In this document: in pieces, positions 35,535 to 46,245 of the stretch | Layout: each line of letters starts with the position of its first letter | How positions within the stretch are numbered: the first letter of the stretch is position 1 | NCBI GenBank assembly: GCA_028345955.1 | Contig: JAOMEO010000006.1 | Coordinates: 1 to 61,304 of the forward strand | Length of the DNA stretch: 61,304 nt | Reading direction: 5' to 3' | From: Candidatus Thioglobus sp. | GTDB taxonomy: Bacteria; Pseudomonadota; Gammaproteobacteria; PS1; Pseudothioglobaceae | Position numbers and translations under genes: made by a program | Notes under the pieces: generated by a model | What the model was told of the DNA's origin: nothing | Seen by the model: the letters and a program-made list of their open reading frames with translations, nothing else | Database searches by the model: none

Positions 35535-36662
35535 TTAAACGACTTGCTTGAGCACATCTTTAAGTCTTTTGACAGCAGCATCAACATCTTTTAGTTTGTC
35601 CAAGCCAAACAATCCAAGGCGGAAAGTTTGATAATCATCCCCCTCATCACACTGAAGCGGAACACCTGCAGCAATTTGAATACCTAAGTTAGTGAATTTT
35701 GAGCCATTTTGAATCGCTTTATCATCGGTATAACAAACAACAACACCAGGCGCTTGATAACCTTTTTTGGCAACACTATTGATATTGTAACTTTCAAGTA
35801 GCGCTCTAACTTTATCACCTAGTTCTTGTTGTTTTTTATATGCATTATCAAAGCCAAACTCCTCAATCTCAATAATTGTATCCCGAAAACGTTTAATTGC
35901 ATCTGTAGGCATTGTAGCGTGGTAAGCATGTGCTCCGTTTACATAAGCTTGCATAATTTGTAGCCATTTAAGCAAGTCACAAGAAAAGCTTGTACTTTGA
36001 GTTTTATTAATTGACTCATTCGCTTTAGCCGAAAGCATCACTAAACCAAATGCAGGGGAGGAACTCCATCCTTTCTGAGGAGCACTGATTAATATATCTA
36101 CCCCACTATCTTCCATGTCAACCCAGATAGCGCCTGAAGCAATGCAATCCAATACAAACATACCACCAACTGAATGAACAGCGTCGGCAACAGAACGGAT
36201 ATAGTCTTCTGGCAGAATAATGCCAGACGCTGTTTCAACATGCGGAGCAAAAACCAAATTAGGTTTTTTCATTTTAATCATGTCCACTACTTCATTAATG
36301 TCCGCTGGTGCATATGGTGCTTGCGCACCCTCACTGACACGGCGAGCCTTCATTACTGTCTCCTTAGATGGAATATTGCCCATTTCAAAGATTTGAGACC
36401 AGCGAAAACTAAACCAACCGTTGCGTAATACTAAACAATTCTGATTGGTTGCAAATTGACGGGCTACAGCTTCCATTGCATAGGTGCCGCCGCCAGGCAC
36501 AACGATAACTGCTTGTGCGTTATAGACACTTTTAAGTGATGTTGACACGTCGTTCATGACGCCTTGGAATGATTGCGACATGTGGTTAAGCGACCTGTCT
36601 GTATAAACAACCGAATACTCTAATAACCCATCCGGATCAATATTTGTTAATAAGCCTGGCAT
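35535..36662 (-). CDS. Class V (fold type I) PLP-dependent aminotransferase
   Basis: A 375-residue PLP enzyme. I prefer the ATG at 36662 because GGAG lies six bases before it; the upstream in-frame GTG (36674) overlaps that site. AVIVVPGGGTYAMEAVARQ near residue 52 is the PLP phosphate-binding region, FVLDCIASGAIWVDM near 167 holds the cofactor Asp, and the PLP lysine is in SAPQKGWSSSPAFG near 192. It resembles serine-glyoxylate or alanine-glyoxylate aminotransferases, but the exact amino acid pair cannot be assigned. A 10-bp palindrome lies 36 bases upstream of the ATG. Confidence 0.85.
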   Translation of the reverse strand: MPGLLTNIDPDGLLEYSVVYTDRSLNHMSQSFQGVMNDVSTSLKSVYNAQAVIVVPGGGTYAMEAVARQFATNQNCLVLRNGWFSFRWSQIFEMGNIPSKETVMKARRVSEGAQAPYAPADINEVVDMIKMKKPNLVFAPHVETASGIILPEDYIRSVADAVHSVGGMFVLDCIASGAIWVDMEDSGVDILISAPQKGWSSSPAFGLVMLSAKANESINKTQSTSFSCDLLKWLQIMQAYVNGAHAYHATMPTDAIKRFRDTIIEIEEFGFDNAYKKQQELGDKVRALLESYNINSVAKKGYQAPGVVVCYTDDKAIQNGSKFTNLGIQIAAGVPLQCDEGDDYQTFRLGLFGLDKLKDVDAAVKRLKDVLKQVV

Positions 36663-36697
36663 TATCAACTCCACTCAAAAATATAAAATAATATAAC

Positions 36698-36721
36698 AAT
36701 TCAATATAGAAATATTGAATT
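36698..36721. repeat. Perfect 10-bp inverted repeat upstream of the aminotransferase gene
   Basis: AATTCAATAT (36698-36707) and ATATTGAATT (36712-36721) are perfect inverted arms around AGAA. On the minus strand the repeat is followed by GTTATATTATTTT. It overlaps the stop of the candidate 36-residue ORF. It could be a regulator binding site or a weak terminator. Confidence 0.55.
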
Positions 36722-36830
36722 AATTAGAATTATAGGAAATATATTGAAAGTCTGAAGGTAGGATTCTCCGATCAATCATCTCAGGATGGTCTTTCACCCA
36801 TCTTAAAGTCTTAATCTTATTCTCGCTCAT
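36720..36830 (-). CDS. Candidate 36-residue ORF directly after apt
   Basis: Its ATG abuts the apt stop codon (TAG|ATG), and a GGAG-type ribosome binding site lies in the last apt codons. Translational coupling is therefore plausible. The peptide starts MSENKIKTLRWVKDHPEMID and then runs RRILPSDFQYISYNSN. It is polar, without a signal peptide or membrane helix. No family is recognised. It could also be chance. Confidence 0.4.
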   Translation of the reverse strand: MSENKIKTLRWVKDHPEMIDRRILPSDFQYISYNSN

Positions 36831-37358
36831 CTATTCTCCATCGAATTCACATAGTGTAAACACTTTTTGTCCCATATTTTCTAAACGCGCCCTACCACCA
36901 ATATCCGGCAAGTCAATAACAAAGCAACACTCGATTATTTCACCATGCATTTTTTTTACTAATTTAACTGCAGCTTCTGCTGAGCCTCCTGTTGCTATCA
37001 AATCATCCAAAATTAATACTTTGTCGCCTTTGTTAATTGCATCGGTATGAACTTCAATTTTATCAGTTCCATACTCCAATTCATAATCCTGATCAATTGT
37101 TTTAGAAGGTAATTTCCCTGGTTTTCTTATCAAGACAAGCCCCACATTTAAAAGATAAGCTAACGGAGCAGCTACTATAAAACCACGGGATTCAATGGCG
37201 GCTATTTTATCGATTTGTACGTCTTTATAGCGGCTTACAAATTCTTCGATTACTTCACCAAAGCCTTCTGGATTACTTAATAGTGTAGTTATATCTCTAA
37301 ACATAACTCCTTCTATAGGGTAATTTTCTATTGTTCTAATGTGAGATTTAATTGACAT
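36831..37358 (-). CDS. apt: Adenine phosphoribosyltransferase
   Basis: Apt makes AMP from adenine and PRPP in purine salvage. The 175-residue protein has the family start IKSHIRTIENYPIEGVMFRDITTLL, AAIESRGFIVAAPLAYLL near residue 53, VLIRKPGKLPSKTIDQDYELEYGTD near 76, and the PRPP loop VLILDDLIATGGSAEAAVKLV near 113. It follows greA by 10 bases. Confidence 0.96.
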   Translation of the reverse strand: MSIKSHIRTIENYPIEGVMFRDITTLLSNPEGFGEVIEEFVSRYKDVQIDKIAAIESRGFIVAAPLAYLLNVGLVLIRKPGKLPSKTIDQDYELEYGTDKIEVHTDAINKGDKVLILDDLIATGGSAEAAVKLVKKMHGEIIECCFVIDLPDIGGRARLENMGQKVFTLCEFDGE

Positions 37359-37368
37359 AAATTTTCCT

Positions 37369-37845
37369 TTATATGTATTGAACTTCTATAATTTCGTAAA
37401 GTATATCACCTTTGGGAGCTTTAACAGTTACCTCATCACCCTCTTCATTGCCAATCAATGCTTTTGCAATTGGAGAGTGGCAAGAGATTTTATCTAATTC
37501 GATATCTGCCTCATCTTCTCCAACGATTTGATAACTTGTTTCACTTTTATCAGTTAAATTTAATAGAGTGATAGTTGTCCCAAATACACATCGACCATCT
37601 TGAGGGAGTTGTGTGACATCGATCAATTGCATCCGAGAAAGCTTTGATTCAATTTCTTGAATACGACCCTCAATAAAACCTTGCTCATCTTTAGCACTAT
37701 GATATTCCGCGTTTTCTTTTAAATCTCCGTGTGCTCTTGCTGTTGCAATCTCATTAACAATTCTTGGGCGTTCTACATCCTTGAGTCTTAATAACTCAAC
37801 CTCAAGTGCCTTTGCACCAGCAACTGTCATAGGTATTGCATTCAT
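37369..37845 (-). CDS. greA: Transcription elongation factor GreA
   Basis: GreA inserts its coiled coil into the RNA polymerase secondary channel to rescue backtracked complexes. The 158-residue protein has [64 protein letters not shown] (coiled coil with the catalytic Asp-Glu tip DLKENAEY near residue 41) and a C-terminal FKBP-like domain with [20 protein letters not shown] near 118. It follows carB by 9 bases, the usual carAB-greA order. Confidence 0.97.
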   Translation of the reverse strand: MNAIPMTVAGAKALEVELLRLKDVERPRIVNEIATARAHGDLKENAEYHSAKDEQGFIEGRIQEIESKLSRMQLIDVTQLPQDGRCVFGTTITLLNLTDKSETSYQIVGEDEADIELDKISCHSPIAKALIGNEEGDEVTVKAPKGDILYEIIEVQYI

Positions 37846-37854
37846 ATTTCAAAA

Positions 37855-40800
37855 TTAATGTAATGATTGTAATGATCTAACAATCATCTTATCATGCGTC
37901 TTAAGGCCATCAAGTGTAGCAAATGCTGCTGCAACTGTTGTCATACATGGAACCTTGTGAACCAAGGCTTGGCAACGTATAACAGCCGCATCCTCCAATC
38001 CCTGAGTATCTTCTGTTGAACTGATGATCAAACTGATTTCATCATTCTTAACCAAATCCACAATATGTGGAGACCCTTCAGAAACCTTATTAACCATTGT
38101 ACATTCTAGGCCTGCATTTTGGAGTATTTCTTGATTAGTGCGTGTTGCCACGATTTCAAAACCTTGATTATTGAGCCTTTCACCTAATTCAACTAGGCGT
38201 TCTCTATCTAGAGTTCGAAGACTCACAAAAACCTTGCCACTGGTTGGTATGATGTCACCTGCCGCTAGAAAGGCCTTATCACAAGCTGAAGGAAAATCAT
38301 GACCAATCCCCATAACTTCACCAGTTGATCGCATTTCTGGTCCAAGGTAAGGATCAACACCTAAAAATTTATTGAATGGGAAAACAGACTCCTTCACAGA
38401 AAAATGCTTTGGAATAACTTCCTTAGTAAAATCTTGTTCTTTCAATGAAATCCCTGTCATTGCTCTTACAGCTATATTTGCAAGAGATACACCGGTTGCT
38501 TTAGAAACAAATGGAATTGTACGAGAAGCACGAGGATTCACTTCAATTACATAAATTTCATCATCTTGATAGGCTAACTGAGCATTCATTAATCCAACAA
38601 CATTAAGCTCTTTTGCCATTAATTTAACTTGTCTACGCATCTCATCAAGTACACCATTTGACAGAGAATAAGGAGGTAATGAGCAGGCTGAATCGCCCGA
38701 ATGAATGCCTGCCTGTTCAATATGTTCCATGATGCCACCAATTACAACATCTTTTCCATCACAAACTACATCGATATCAACTTCTATAGCGTGATCCAAG
38801 AAAGAGTCAAGTAACACTGGGGAATCATTAGATACTTGAACAGCAGTTTGCATATAACGCTCAAGGCTTTCATTGTCATACACAATTTCCATCGCCCGTC
38901 CACCGAGAACATAAGAGGGTCTAACAACCAAAGGAAATCCAATAGTGTTTGCTTTGATAACTGCCTGCTCTTTAGAACGTGCAGTACTATTTACGGGCTG
39001 CTTAAGGCCTAACTTTTGAATCATCTTTTGGAAACGTTCTCTGTCCTCAGCCAAATCAATAGACTCAGGACTGGTGCCAATAATATTTGCACCATTAAGT
39101 TCAAGTTCTCTTGCCAATTTAAGAGGTGTCTGACCGCCATAATGAACAATAATACCTTCGGGTTTTTCAACTTCTATAACCGCTAAAACATCCTCAAGTG
39201 TAAGTGGCTCGAAATATAATCTATCAGAAATATCATAATCTGTCGAAACAGTCTCAGGATTGCAGTTCACCATAATGGTTTCATAACCATCCTTTCTTAA
39301 AGCCAGAGAAGCGTGAACACAACAATAATCAAACTCAATTCCTTGGCCAATTCTATTGGGCCCCCCACCCAATATCATAATTTTTTTATTATTAGTAGGA
39401 TTAGCTTCACACTCCGATTGATAAGTTGAATATAGGTAAGCTGTTTGAGTGTCAAACTCTGCTGCACAGCTATCTACGCGCTTAAAGACAGGTCTAACCT
39501 TAAGTAATTCTCTCTTATTTTTTAAAGCTTTTTCTGAGCAATTTAGAAGTTGAGACAGACGTTTATCTGAGAATCCTTTTTGCTTTAGTTGAAGCATGCG
39601 TTCTGCATCAAACTCTTTCAATGAAATGCCTATAATGTTATCTTCAGAAAGGATAAGATCTTCAACTTGTGCTAGGAACCAAGGGTCAATTTTTGTAAGG
39701 TCAAAAACCTCTTGTTTAGTCATCCCTATTCTAAAAGCATCCGCCAAATAGAAAATTCTATCTGCACCTGCTGATAGTAATTCACTTCGAATCTTGCCTC
39801 TGGAGTCATCTGCTGAGATGTCGATTATTGGATCAAGACCTGACTTATCGGTCTCCAATCCTCGAATTGCCTTTTGAAGAGACTCCTGAAAAGTTGATCC
39901 CATTGCCATCACTTCACCGACTGATTTCATTTGTGTGGTTAAGCGATCATCTGCCTTTGGAAACTTTTCAAATGCAAACCGTGGGATTTTTGTGACCACG
40001 TAATCAATCGTTGGTTCAAATGAGGCAGGCGTCCTACCTCCAGTTATATCATTCTCGAGTTCGTCAAGCGTAAAACCTACAGCAAGTTTAGCTGCAACTT
40101 TGGCTATTGGAAAGCCAGTGGCCTTTGAAGCTAATGCTGACGAACGTGACACCCTTGGATTCATCTCAATAATAGTCAATCGTCCATCATCTGGGTTAAG
40201 TGCAAATTGAACATTAGATCCACCCGTATCCACACCAATCTCTCTGAGAACTGCTAAAGAAGCATTTCGCATTACCTGATATTCTTTATCTGTCAGCGTT
40301 TGAGCTGGAGCAATTGTAATTGAGTCACCCGTATGAATACCCATTGGATCAAAATTTTCAATAGAACAAACAATAATGCAGTTATCATTACGGTCACGGA
40401 CTACTTCCATTTCAAATTCCTTCCAACCAATAATAGATTCTTCAATTAAGAGTTCATTGGTAGGAGATAAATCTAGTCCACGTTTACAGATTTCAATAAA
40501 TTGTTCTTTGTTATATGCAACACCACCACCAGTACCGCCCATCGTAAATGAGGGACGAATGATAGTAGGATAGCCGACTGTTTCTTGAACTCTGTGTGCA
40601 TCTTCCATATTATGTGCTATTGCAGCCTTTGGCATATCTAAGCCAATTTTTAGCATCGCTTTACGAAATAATTCCCTGTCTTCAGCTTTATCAATAGATT
40701 CTTTTTTAGCACCAATCATTTCAACATTATGCTTTGCCAATACGCCATGTCGTTCGAGATCTAATGCACAGTTAAGTGCGGTTTGTCCACCCATTGTAGG

Positions 40801-41061
40801 CAATAGAGCATCAGGCTTTTCTTTTTCAATAATTTTTTCTAAAGTTCTCCATACAATTGGTTCAATGTAGGTCGCATCTGCCATTTTAGGGTCAGTCATA
40901 ATGGTGGCAGGATTTGAGTTAACCAAAATCACACGATAACCTTCCTCTCGAAGAGCTTTACAAGCTTGAGCACCGGAATAATCAAATTCACAGGCCTGAC
41001 CAATAATAATGGGTCCAGCACCAATGATTAAAATACTGTTTATATCTTCTCTTTTAGGCAT
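37855..41061 (-). CDS. carB: Carbamoyl-phosphate synthase large subunit
   Basis: CarB uses ammonia from CarA, bicarbonate and two ATP to make carbamoyl phosphate for arginine and pyrimidines. The 1068-residue protein has two ATP-grasp halves: [28 protein letters not shown] near residue 10 with [11 protein letters not shown] near 173, and [24 protein letters not shown] near 555 with [15 protein letters not shown] near 705. An oligomerisation domain and a C-terminal MGS-like regulatory domain (from about 930, [20 protein letters not shown]) follow. It starts 20 bases after carA. Confidence 0.98.
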   Translation of the reverse strand: MPKREDINSILIIGAGPIIIGQACEFDYSGAQACKALREEGYRVILVNSNPATIMTDPKMADATYIEPIVWRTLEKIIEKEKPDALLPTMGGQTALNCALDLERHGVLAKHNVEMIGAKKESIDKAEDRELFRKAMLKIGLDMPKAAIAHNMEDAHRVQETVGYPTIIRPSFTMGGTGGGVAYNKEQFIEICKRGLDLSPTNELLIEESIIGWKEFEMEVVRDRNDNCIIVCSIENFDPMGIHTGDSITIAPAQTLTDKEYQVMRNASLAVLREIGVDTGGSNVQFALNPDDGRLTIIEMNPRVSRSSALASKATGFPIAKVAAKLAVGFTLDELENDITGGRTPASFEPTIDYVVTKIPRFAFEKFPKADDRLTTQMKSVGEVMAMGSTFQESLQKAIRGLETDKSGLDPIIDISADDSRGKIRSELLSAGADRIFYLADAFRIGMTKQEVFDLTKIDPWFLAQVEDLILSEDNIIGISLKEFDAERMLQLKQKGFSDKRLSQLLNCSEKALKNKRELLKVRPVFKRVDSCAAEFDTQTAYLYSTYQSECEANPTNNKKIMILGGGPNRIGQGIEFDYCCVHASLALRKDGYETIMVNCNPETVSTDYDISDRLYFEPLTLEDVLAVIEVEKPEGIIVHYGGQTPLKLARELELNGANIIGTSPESIDLAEDRERFQKMIQKLGLKQPVNSTARSKEQAVIKANTIGFPLVVRPSYVLGGRAMEIVYDNESLERYMQTAVQVSNDSPVLLDSFLDHAIEVDIDVVCDGKDVVIGGIMEHIEQAGIHSGDSACSLPPYSLSNGVLDEMRRQVKLMAKELNVVGLMNAQLAYQDDEIYVIEVNPRASRTIPFVSKATGVSLANIAVRAMTGISLKEQDFTKEVIPKHFSVKESVFPFNKFLGVDPYLGPEMRSTGEVMGIGHDFPSACDKAFLAAGDIIPTSGKVFVSLRTLDRERLVELGERLNNQGFEIVATRTNQEILQNAGLECTMVNKVSEGSPHIVDLVKNDEISLIISSTEDTQGLEDAAVIRCQALVHKVPCMTTVAAAFATLDGLKTHDKMIVRSLQSLH

Positions 41062-41080
41062 GCTTAACTATAAAAAATTT

Positions 41081-42202
41081 TCATTTAGACATATGATTAA
41101 TAAATTGATCAAACAACACGCTTATATCATGAGGCCCCGGTGAAGCTTCGGGATGACCTTGAAAGCTAAACGCAGATTTATCGTTGATCTTAATACCTTG
41201 TATGGTTTGATCGAACAAGGACCGATGGGTTACTTCAACATTTTGAGGAAAATCTTTTTCTGAGACAGTAAAACCATGATTTTGGGAAGTTATCATAACA
41301 TTCTTTGAATTTAAATCCTGTACAGGGTGATTTGCACCATGGTGACCAAATTTCATTTTTTCAGTTTTAGCTCCACTTGCAAGAGATAGGAGTTGATGGC
41401 CCAAACAAATACCAAAAATTGGCAGGTCCTTTTCCAATAATTTTTTAATATTGTCAACGGCATAATCACAAGGTTCAGGATCTCCTGGACCATTAGATAA
41501 AAAAATTCCATCTGGATTGATATCTAGAACCTCTTCTGCCGGAGATTCAGCGTTGAATACAGTAAGTTCGCAACCTCTATCAACCAACATTCTAAGAATG
41601 TTTCTCTTCACTCCATAATCATAGACAGCTACCTTAAATTTCGAAGTCGCTTTACGAAAATCAGAATGCTCTAAATCATAACTTCCCTGACTAAAAGTAT
41701 AGCTCTTAGTAGTAGACACAACCTTCGCTAAATCCATATTTTTCAGACCCAAAAATGCTTTTGCTTTTTCAATGGCTTGATCTGAATTAATATTATTCGC
41801 AACTATAATACAACCATTTAATGCTCCATTTATACGCAAATGTCGTGTTAAAGCCCTGGTATCAATATTCGAAATCGCAACAATATTTTTACTCGACAAA
41901 TACTTTGCAAGATTCATCTCAGAACGCCAATTACTGTGAGAAATTGGTAAATCTCGAATAATTAAACCAGCAGCGTAAACTCCAGAAGATTCTTCATCAA
42001 CTATATTGATGCCCGTATTGCCAATATGGGGATAAGTTAGGACAACAATTTGCTGGGAGTAAGAGGGGTCTGTCAATATTTCTTGATACCCTGTCATGGC
42101 AGTATTAAAAACTACCTCTCCAACTGTTTCACCTTTAGAACCAATTGACTTGCCCCAGAAAATTTGACCATCTTCTAGAGCTAGTATGGCGTTTTGAGGC
42201 AA
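41081..42202 (-). CDS. carA: Carbamoyl-phosphate synthase small subunit
   Basis: CarA is the glutaminase subunit that supplies ammonia to CarB through a tunnel. The 373-residue protein has [29 protein letters not shown] near residue 36, the catalytic Cys in [34 protein letters not shown] near 257, and the late His-Glu pair in [14 protein letters not shown] near 347. An AGGAGAA ribosome binding site precedes the ATG. It is divergent from thiS. Confidence 0.97.
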   Translation of the reverse strand: MPQNAILALEDGQIFWGKSIGSKGETVGEVVFNTAMTGYQEILTDPSYSQQIVVLTYPHIGNTGINIVDEESSGVYAAGLIIRDLPISHSNWRSEMNLAKYLSSKNIVAISNIDTRALTRHLRINGALNGCIIVANNINSDQAIEKAKAFLGLKNMDLAKVVSTTKSYTFSQGSYDLEHSDFRKATSKFKVAVYDYGVKRNILRMLVDRGCELTVFNAESPAEEVLDINPDGIFLSNGPGDPEPCDYAVDNIKKLLEKDLPIFGICLGHQLLSLASGAKTEKMKFGHHGANHPVQDLNSKNVMITSQNHGFTVSEKDFPQNVEVTHRSLFDQTIQGIKINDKSAFSFQGHPEASPGPHDISVLFDQFINHMSK

Positions 42203-42325
42203 AAAAATTCTCCTAGGGCGGTAAGAAAAACTTGGGAAATTTTACCATGTGTTCGCTACTTATTTATCTTCAATTTTAGAATCTAGTGATATAATTATGA
42301 TGCAGGTAACTATGATGAAAATAAA

Positions 42326-42526
42326 GTGAATATTCATGTAAATGGTGAAAGGTTAGAACTCCCTTTTAATTCAAATATTACAGACCTTGTTTCATACTTA
42401 GGATTTCAAAATCAGCGAATCGCACTCGAAGTAAACGAGTTGATTATTCCCAAATCAAAGCACTCAACATTTTTATTGAGCGACAATGATAAAGTTGAAG
42501 TAATTAATGCTGTTGGTGGTGGTTAG
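42326..42526 (+). CDS. thiS: Sulfur carrier protein ThiS
   Basis: ThiS is a ubiquitin-like carrier whose C-terminal thiocarboxylate delivers sulfur to ThiG. The 66-residue protein begins with GTG (MNIHVNGERLELP), has a beta-grasp length, and ends in VINAVGGG with the required terminal Gly-Gly. It lacks the neighbouring thiG, thiF or thiH in this place; thiG is 32 kb away in the window. A TATAAT lies in the preceding 40 bases (GATATAATTATG). Confidence 0.93.
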   Translation: MNIHVNGERLELPFNSNITDLVSYLGFQNQRIALEVNELIIPKSKHSTFLLSDNDKVEVINAVGGG

Positions 42527-42558
42527 CCATAAGATTTAGCAGAGCCTTTGCTTTAAGG

Positions 42559-43605
42559 TCAAACCATCCAGTCCTTAGATATGTCATCAACCAAAAAAGG
42601 TTTCACACTGAATTGTTGCATAACACCAGAATTTAGTCGCACTTCAACATCAACATTTTCTGTCTCTCGCCCTTGAGAGTACCTTGCTAATATTTTAGCT
42701 GCTGTCTTTAAATCTTTTTGATTGGGTTTGCCATCAATAATCGCCAAGGGGCCGTTGCAGCTCGTTGGATATAAATTAGTATATTGATTACGATAACCTT
42801 CCAAAAAATTTACCTCACCTTCTTCACGAGCGATAATCATTTTATATCGTTGATTAGGTCGAATATGCCTTCCTACTTTGAGCATCATTAAATCATCCAA
42901 CTCATACTCACGAGAGCCTCGAGCCTCCCACATATCAACCAATTTATTTGAATACTTCTTATCGGTAAGAAAACAACAGCCGCCAGCTGGAGTTGCGTAA
43001 TCATCATAACCAAATTTCTTTGCCAAGCTCATTTGCGGCTTTCTACTTCTTCCAGAGTAATTTAATAGTTTCTCACGATCAACCCACCCTTCAATTTCAG
43101 GTTTTGTTGGAGGTAGTAGTTGTGCACTCAAAGGACGCAACAATAAATCATCAGCACCAGATTCCTTCTGCACTATAGGCATTGTATCTTTGCGTTGTGA
43201 CATCGGCCTCTGACCCATCACTTCCCCTGTAATAATAAAATCAAAATCGTTAGTTAACATCCATTCTTTGGCTTTTTTAACCATGAAGCCTTTACAGTCT
43301 AGGCATGGATTCATGTTTTTTCCATAACCGTGTTTTGGGTTCAGCAGTACATCACGATACTCTTCAATCACATCAATAATATGAAGCTTAACACCTAACT
43401 GCTCAGCTACCCATAGTGCATTATTACGCTTGGGTTTATCATTTTTCTGCTTACGTATTGCGTGAGTATGGCCCTCTACACAAAAACCTGTAAAAAAATT
43501 AATACCCTCAACATGTACGCCCTGATTTATTATTAATTTAGTGCTGAGCAATGAATCAAGACCACCAGAAATGAGTGAAACTGCTTTAATAGGTTTTTTG
43601 TTCAT
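42559..43605 (-). CDS. PP-loop ATPase, MnmA/ThiI-like, with C-terminal NFACT-R-like domain
   Basis: A 348-residue protein of the PP-loop (ATP pyrophosphatase) superfamily with the loop AVSLISGGLDSLLST near residue 8, then NMNPCLDCKGFMVKKA near 95 (CxxC), and TGEVMGQRPMSQRKDTM near 127. ATPAGGCCFLTDK near 208 has three candidate sulfur-transfer residues (GGCCFL). A C-terminal part (about 240-345, GPLAIIDGKPNQKDL) resembles the NFACT-R/DUF814 type tail. Related proteins are annotated as thiouridylases, but I cannot assign the product. The ATG at 43605 is chosen over an in-frame TTG (43620) overlapping the alaS stop. Confidence 0.75.
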   Translation of the reverse strand: MNKKPIKAVSLISGGLDSLLSTKLIINQGVHVEGINFFTGFCVEGHTHAIRKQKNDKPKRNNALWVAEQLGVKLHIIDVIEEYRDVLLNPKHGYGKNMNPCLDCKGFMVKKAKEWMLTNDFDFIITGEVMGQRPMSQRKDTMPIVQKESGADDLLLRPLSAQLLPPTKPEIEGWVDREKLLNYSGRSRKPQMSLAKKFGYDDYATPAGGCCFLTDKKYSNKLVDMWEARGSREYELDDLMMLKVGRHIRPNQRYKMIIAREEGEVNFLEGYRNQYTNLYPTSCNGPLAIIDGKPNQKDLKTAAKILARYSQGRETENVDVEVRLNSGVMQQFSVKPFLVDDISKDWMV

Positions 43606-43616
43606 TAGAATCGAAC

Positions 43617-46217
43617 TCAAATTATATCTTTAACTGAATCCAAAGCTTTAGTGAGTTTCTCAGGCTCTGTGCCACCACCTTGAGCCATGTCAGCACGTCC
43701 ACCACCTTTGCCACCAATTTGAGTGGTTATGTGATTCAAAATCTTACCGGCTTGATATTTGTCTGTAAGGTCTTTAGTAACGCCAACCACTAGTGACACT
43801 TTTTTTCCAGAAACAATAGCCAAAACTACAACAGCTGAGCCTAATTTATCTTTTAATTTATCGACTAAAACTCGAAGATCCTTAGCGCCAACGTCAAAAA
43901 TTTCAGTAGCTAGTATATTGATGCCTTTTACCTTTATCACTTTGCTTGTTAAGTCGTCTCCCTGACCAGTTGCTAATTGTTTTTGGAAGGCTGCAATTTG
44001 CTTCTCGAGATTTTTTTGATTTTTAAGTAACTGGGTTACCTTTTTAACCGTTTGATTAATATCACTTGATTTAGTTAGATTAGCAATTTGATTAAGATTA
44101 CCCTCTGTTTGTTTGTCCAACTGATAAGCGTCAATTCCTGTTATTGCTTCAATTCTTCTAATTCCTGCAGCGATACTACTTTCAGAGATAATTTTGAAAC
44201 GACCAATGTCCCCTAATCTTTTAACATGGGTGCCCCCACAAAGTTCAACCGAAAAGTTATCATTACCCATGGTAAGGACACGAACAGAGTCACCATATTT
44301 TTCTCCAAAAAGAGCCATTGCACCTTTCTTCATAGCTGTTTCAATGTCAGTCTCTTCAGTTTTGACTTCTGAATTACCTAAAATTTGTGCATTAACTATC
44401 ATTTCAACTTTATCCAATTCAGCTGTAGAGACAAGTTCATCATGAGAAAAGTCAAGACGTAACTTATTAGCCTCTACTAAAGAGCCTTTTTGTTGAACTG
44501 TATCACCCAATATTTGTATCAATGCCTCGTGTAACAAGTGAGTTGCAGAATGATTATTCATAATATTTTTACGTCTTTGTTGGTCGATTTTAGCTTCAAC
44601 TTTATTACCAACCTTTAGAGAACCACTCACCAGACGACCATAGTGCTCGAAGGCATTGGAAGCTTGTCTTTGAGTGTCATAAACTTCAAATTTTGCCCCT
44701 TTTTTTAACAATAAGCCACTATCACCGGTCTGTCCACCGGACTCACCATAAAAACTACTTTGATCTAAAATTACAATAGCTTCATCACCCTCTTTTATTG
44801 AGTTTACTAATTGCTCATCTTTAATAATCGCGCTCACTTTAGCAGCATTATCAAACAACTCATAACCCAAAAATTTCGTTTCATAATCAATGACAACGTT
44901 AGATTTTTTATCATTGAAATCACCTGCCTTACGTGCACGATCTTTTTGCTGTTTCATTTTAATTTCAAAGCCTTCCATATCTACTGTAAGCCCACGCTCT
45001 CTAGCAACATCGGCTGTTAAGTCTACAGGAAACCCATAAGTGTCATAAAGTTTAAAAGCTATTTCACCGTCAATCTCATTACATTTTAATTCCTCAATTG
45101 CAGTCTCTAGGATACCCATACCAAGATCTAGTGTTTTAATAAAACGCTCTTCTTCCTTTTTCAATGCCATCTCAACGTGTGAAAGATTTGCCATTAATTC
45201 AGGAAAAACTTTCTCATTTTGTTCAGCTAGAAGTGGCACTAATTTATAAAAGAAAATCTCTTTAATACCTAATTTGTGGCCATGACGAATAGCTCTACGA
45301 ACAATTCTTCGAAGAACATATCCACGACCTTCATTATTGGGCGTTATTCCATCAACAATCATAAAGGCAGTTGAACGAATATGATCAGCAATTACCCTAA
45401 CAGAAGCATTATCAGCTTTTATTTGAGCTGATTTAGGTATTAACTTAACAATAGCATTTGTGAGTTCCTTGAAACTATCAATATCATAATTGTTATTTTT
45501 GTTTTGTAAAACTGCTGCTAGGCGCTCTAGCCCCATACCAGTATCAACACCAGTTGACTTTAGAGGCACCAAAGTACCATCCTCTTGACGATCAAATTGC
45601 ATAAAAACTAAATTCCAAATCTCGATAAACCTATCACCGTCTTCTTCTGGTGTGCCCGGTGGTCCGCCAGGAATGTGTTCGCCATGATCATAAAAAATTT
45701 CACTACAAGGCCCACAAGGTCCAGTATCAGCCATTTGCCAAAAATTGTCTTTAGCACCACAACGTGAAATTCTATCTGCTGGAAAGCCAATCTCATTGAC
45801 CCATATTTCAGCTGCCTCATCATCATCATCAAATACACTGACCCATAGTTTCTCCTTTGGAAGACTGAGTTCTTCAGTTAAAAAATCCCAACAAAATCGA
45901 ATCGCATCACTTTTAAAGTAGTCACCAAAACTAAAATTACCTAGCATTTCAAAAAACGTGTGATGACGGGCTGTGTATCCTACGTTCTCAAGGTCGTTAT
46001 GCTTACCACCAGCTCTAACACATCTTTGTGATGTTACAGCTCGTTTATAAGGCCGTTTATCAGCACCAGTAAATACGTCTTTGAATGGAACCATTCCAGA
46101 GTTAACAAACAACAAGGTATTGTCATTATGAGGAACTAAAGAAGAACTACGCTCAATTGTATGACCTTGACTTTCAAAATATTTTAAAAATTTCTGTCTT
46201 ATTTCTTCAGTTTTCAT
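43617..46217 (-). CDS. alaS: Alanyl-tRNA synthetase
   Basis: AlaS charges tRNA-Ala and edits Ser/Gly mischarging. The 866-residue protein has the class II catalytic start (KTEEIRQKFLKYFESQGHTIE, SSLVPHNDNTLLFVNSGMVPFKDVF, RHHTFFEMLGNFSFGDYF), then the editing motifs NNHSATHLLHEAL near residue 550 (HxxxH) and VELCGGTHVKRLGDIG near 650. The C-Ala domain ends it with GGKGGGRADMAQGGGTEPEKL near 835. Transcription should start from the promoter at 46246-46274, whose upstream part lies inside the toxin gene. Confidence 0.98.
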   Translation of the reverse strand: MKTEEIRQKFLKYFESQGHTIERSSSLVPHNDNTLLFVNSGMVPFKDVFTGADKRPYKRAVTSQRCVRAGGKHNDLENVGYTARHHTFFEMLGNFSFGDYFKSDAIRFCWDFLTEELSLPKEKLWVSVFDDDDEAAEIWVNEIGFPADRISRCGAKDNFWQMADTGPCGPCSEIFYDHGEHIPGGPPGTPEEDGDRFIEIWNLVFMQFDRQEDGTLVPLKSTGVDTGMGLERLAAVLQNKNNNYDIDSFKELTNAIVKLIPKSAQIKADNASVRVIADHIRSTAFMIVDGITPNNEGRGYVLRRIVRRAIRHGHKLGIKEIFFYKLVPLLAEQNEKVFPELMANLSHVEMALKKEEERFIKTLDLGMGILETAIEELKCNEIDGEIAFKLYDTYGFPVDLTADVARERGLTVDMEGFEIKMKQQKDRARKAGDFNDKKSNVVIDYETKFLGYELFDNAAKVSAIIKDEQLVNSIKEGDEAIVILDQSSFYGESGGQTGDSGLLLKKGAKFEVYDTQRQASNAFEHYGRLVSGSLKVGNKVEAKIDQQRRKNIMNNHSATHLLHEALIQILGDTVQQKGSLVEANKLRLDFSHDELVSTAELDKVEMIVNAQILGNSEVKTEETDIETAMKKGAMALFGEKYGDSVRVLTMGNDNFSVELCGGTHVKRLGDIGRFKIISESSIAAGIRRIEAITGIDAYQLDKQTEGNLNQIANLTKSSDINQTVKKVTQLLKNQKNLEKQIAAFQKQLATGQGDDLTSKVIKVKGINILATEIFDVGAKDLRVLVDKLKDKLGSAVVVLAIVSGKKVSLVVGVTKDLTDKYQAGKILNHITTQIGGKGGGRADMAQGGGTEPEKLTKALDSVKDII

Positions 46218-46245
46218 AACTAAGTCAATTTATCAAAAGAAGCTA

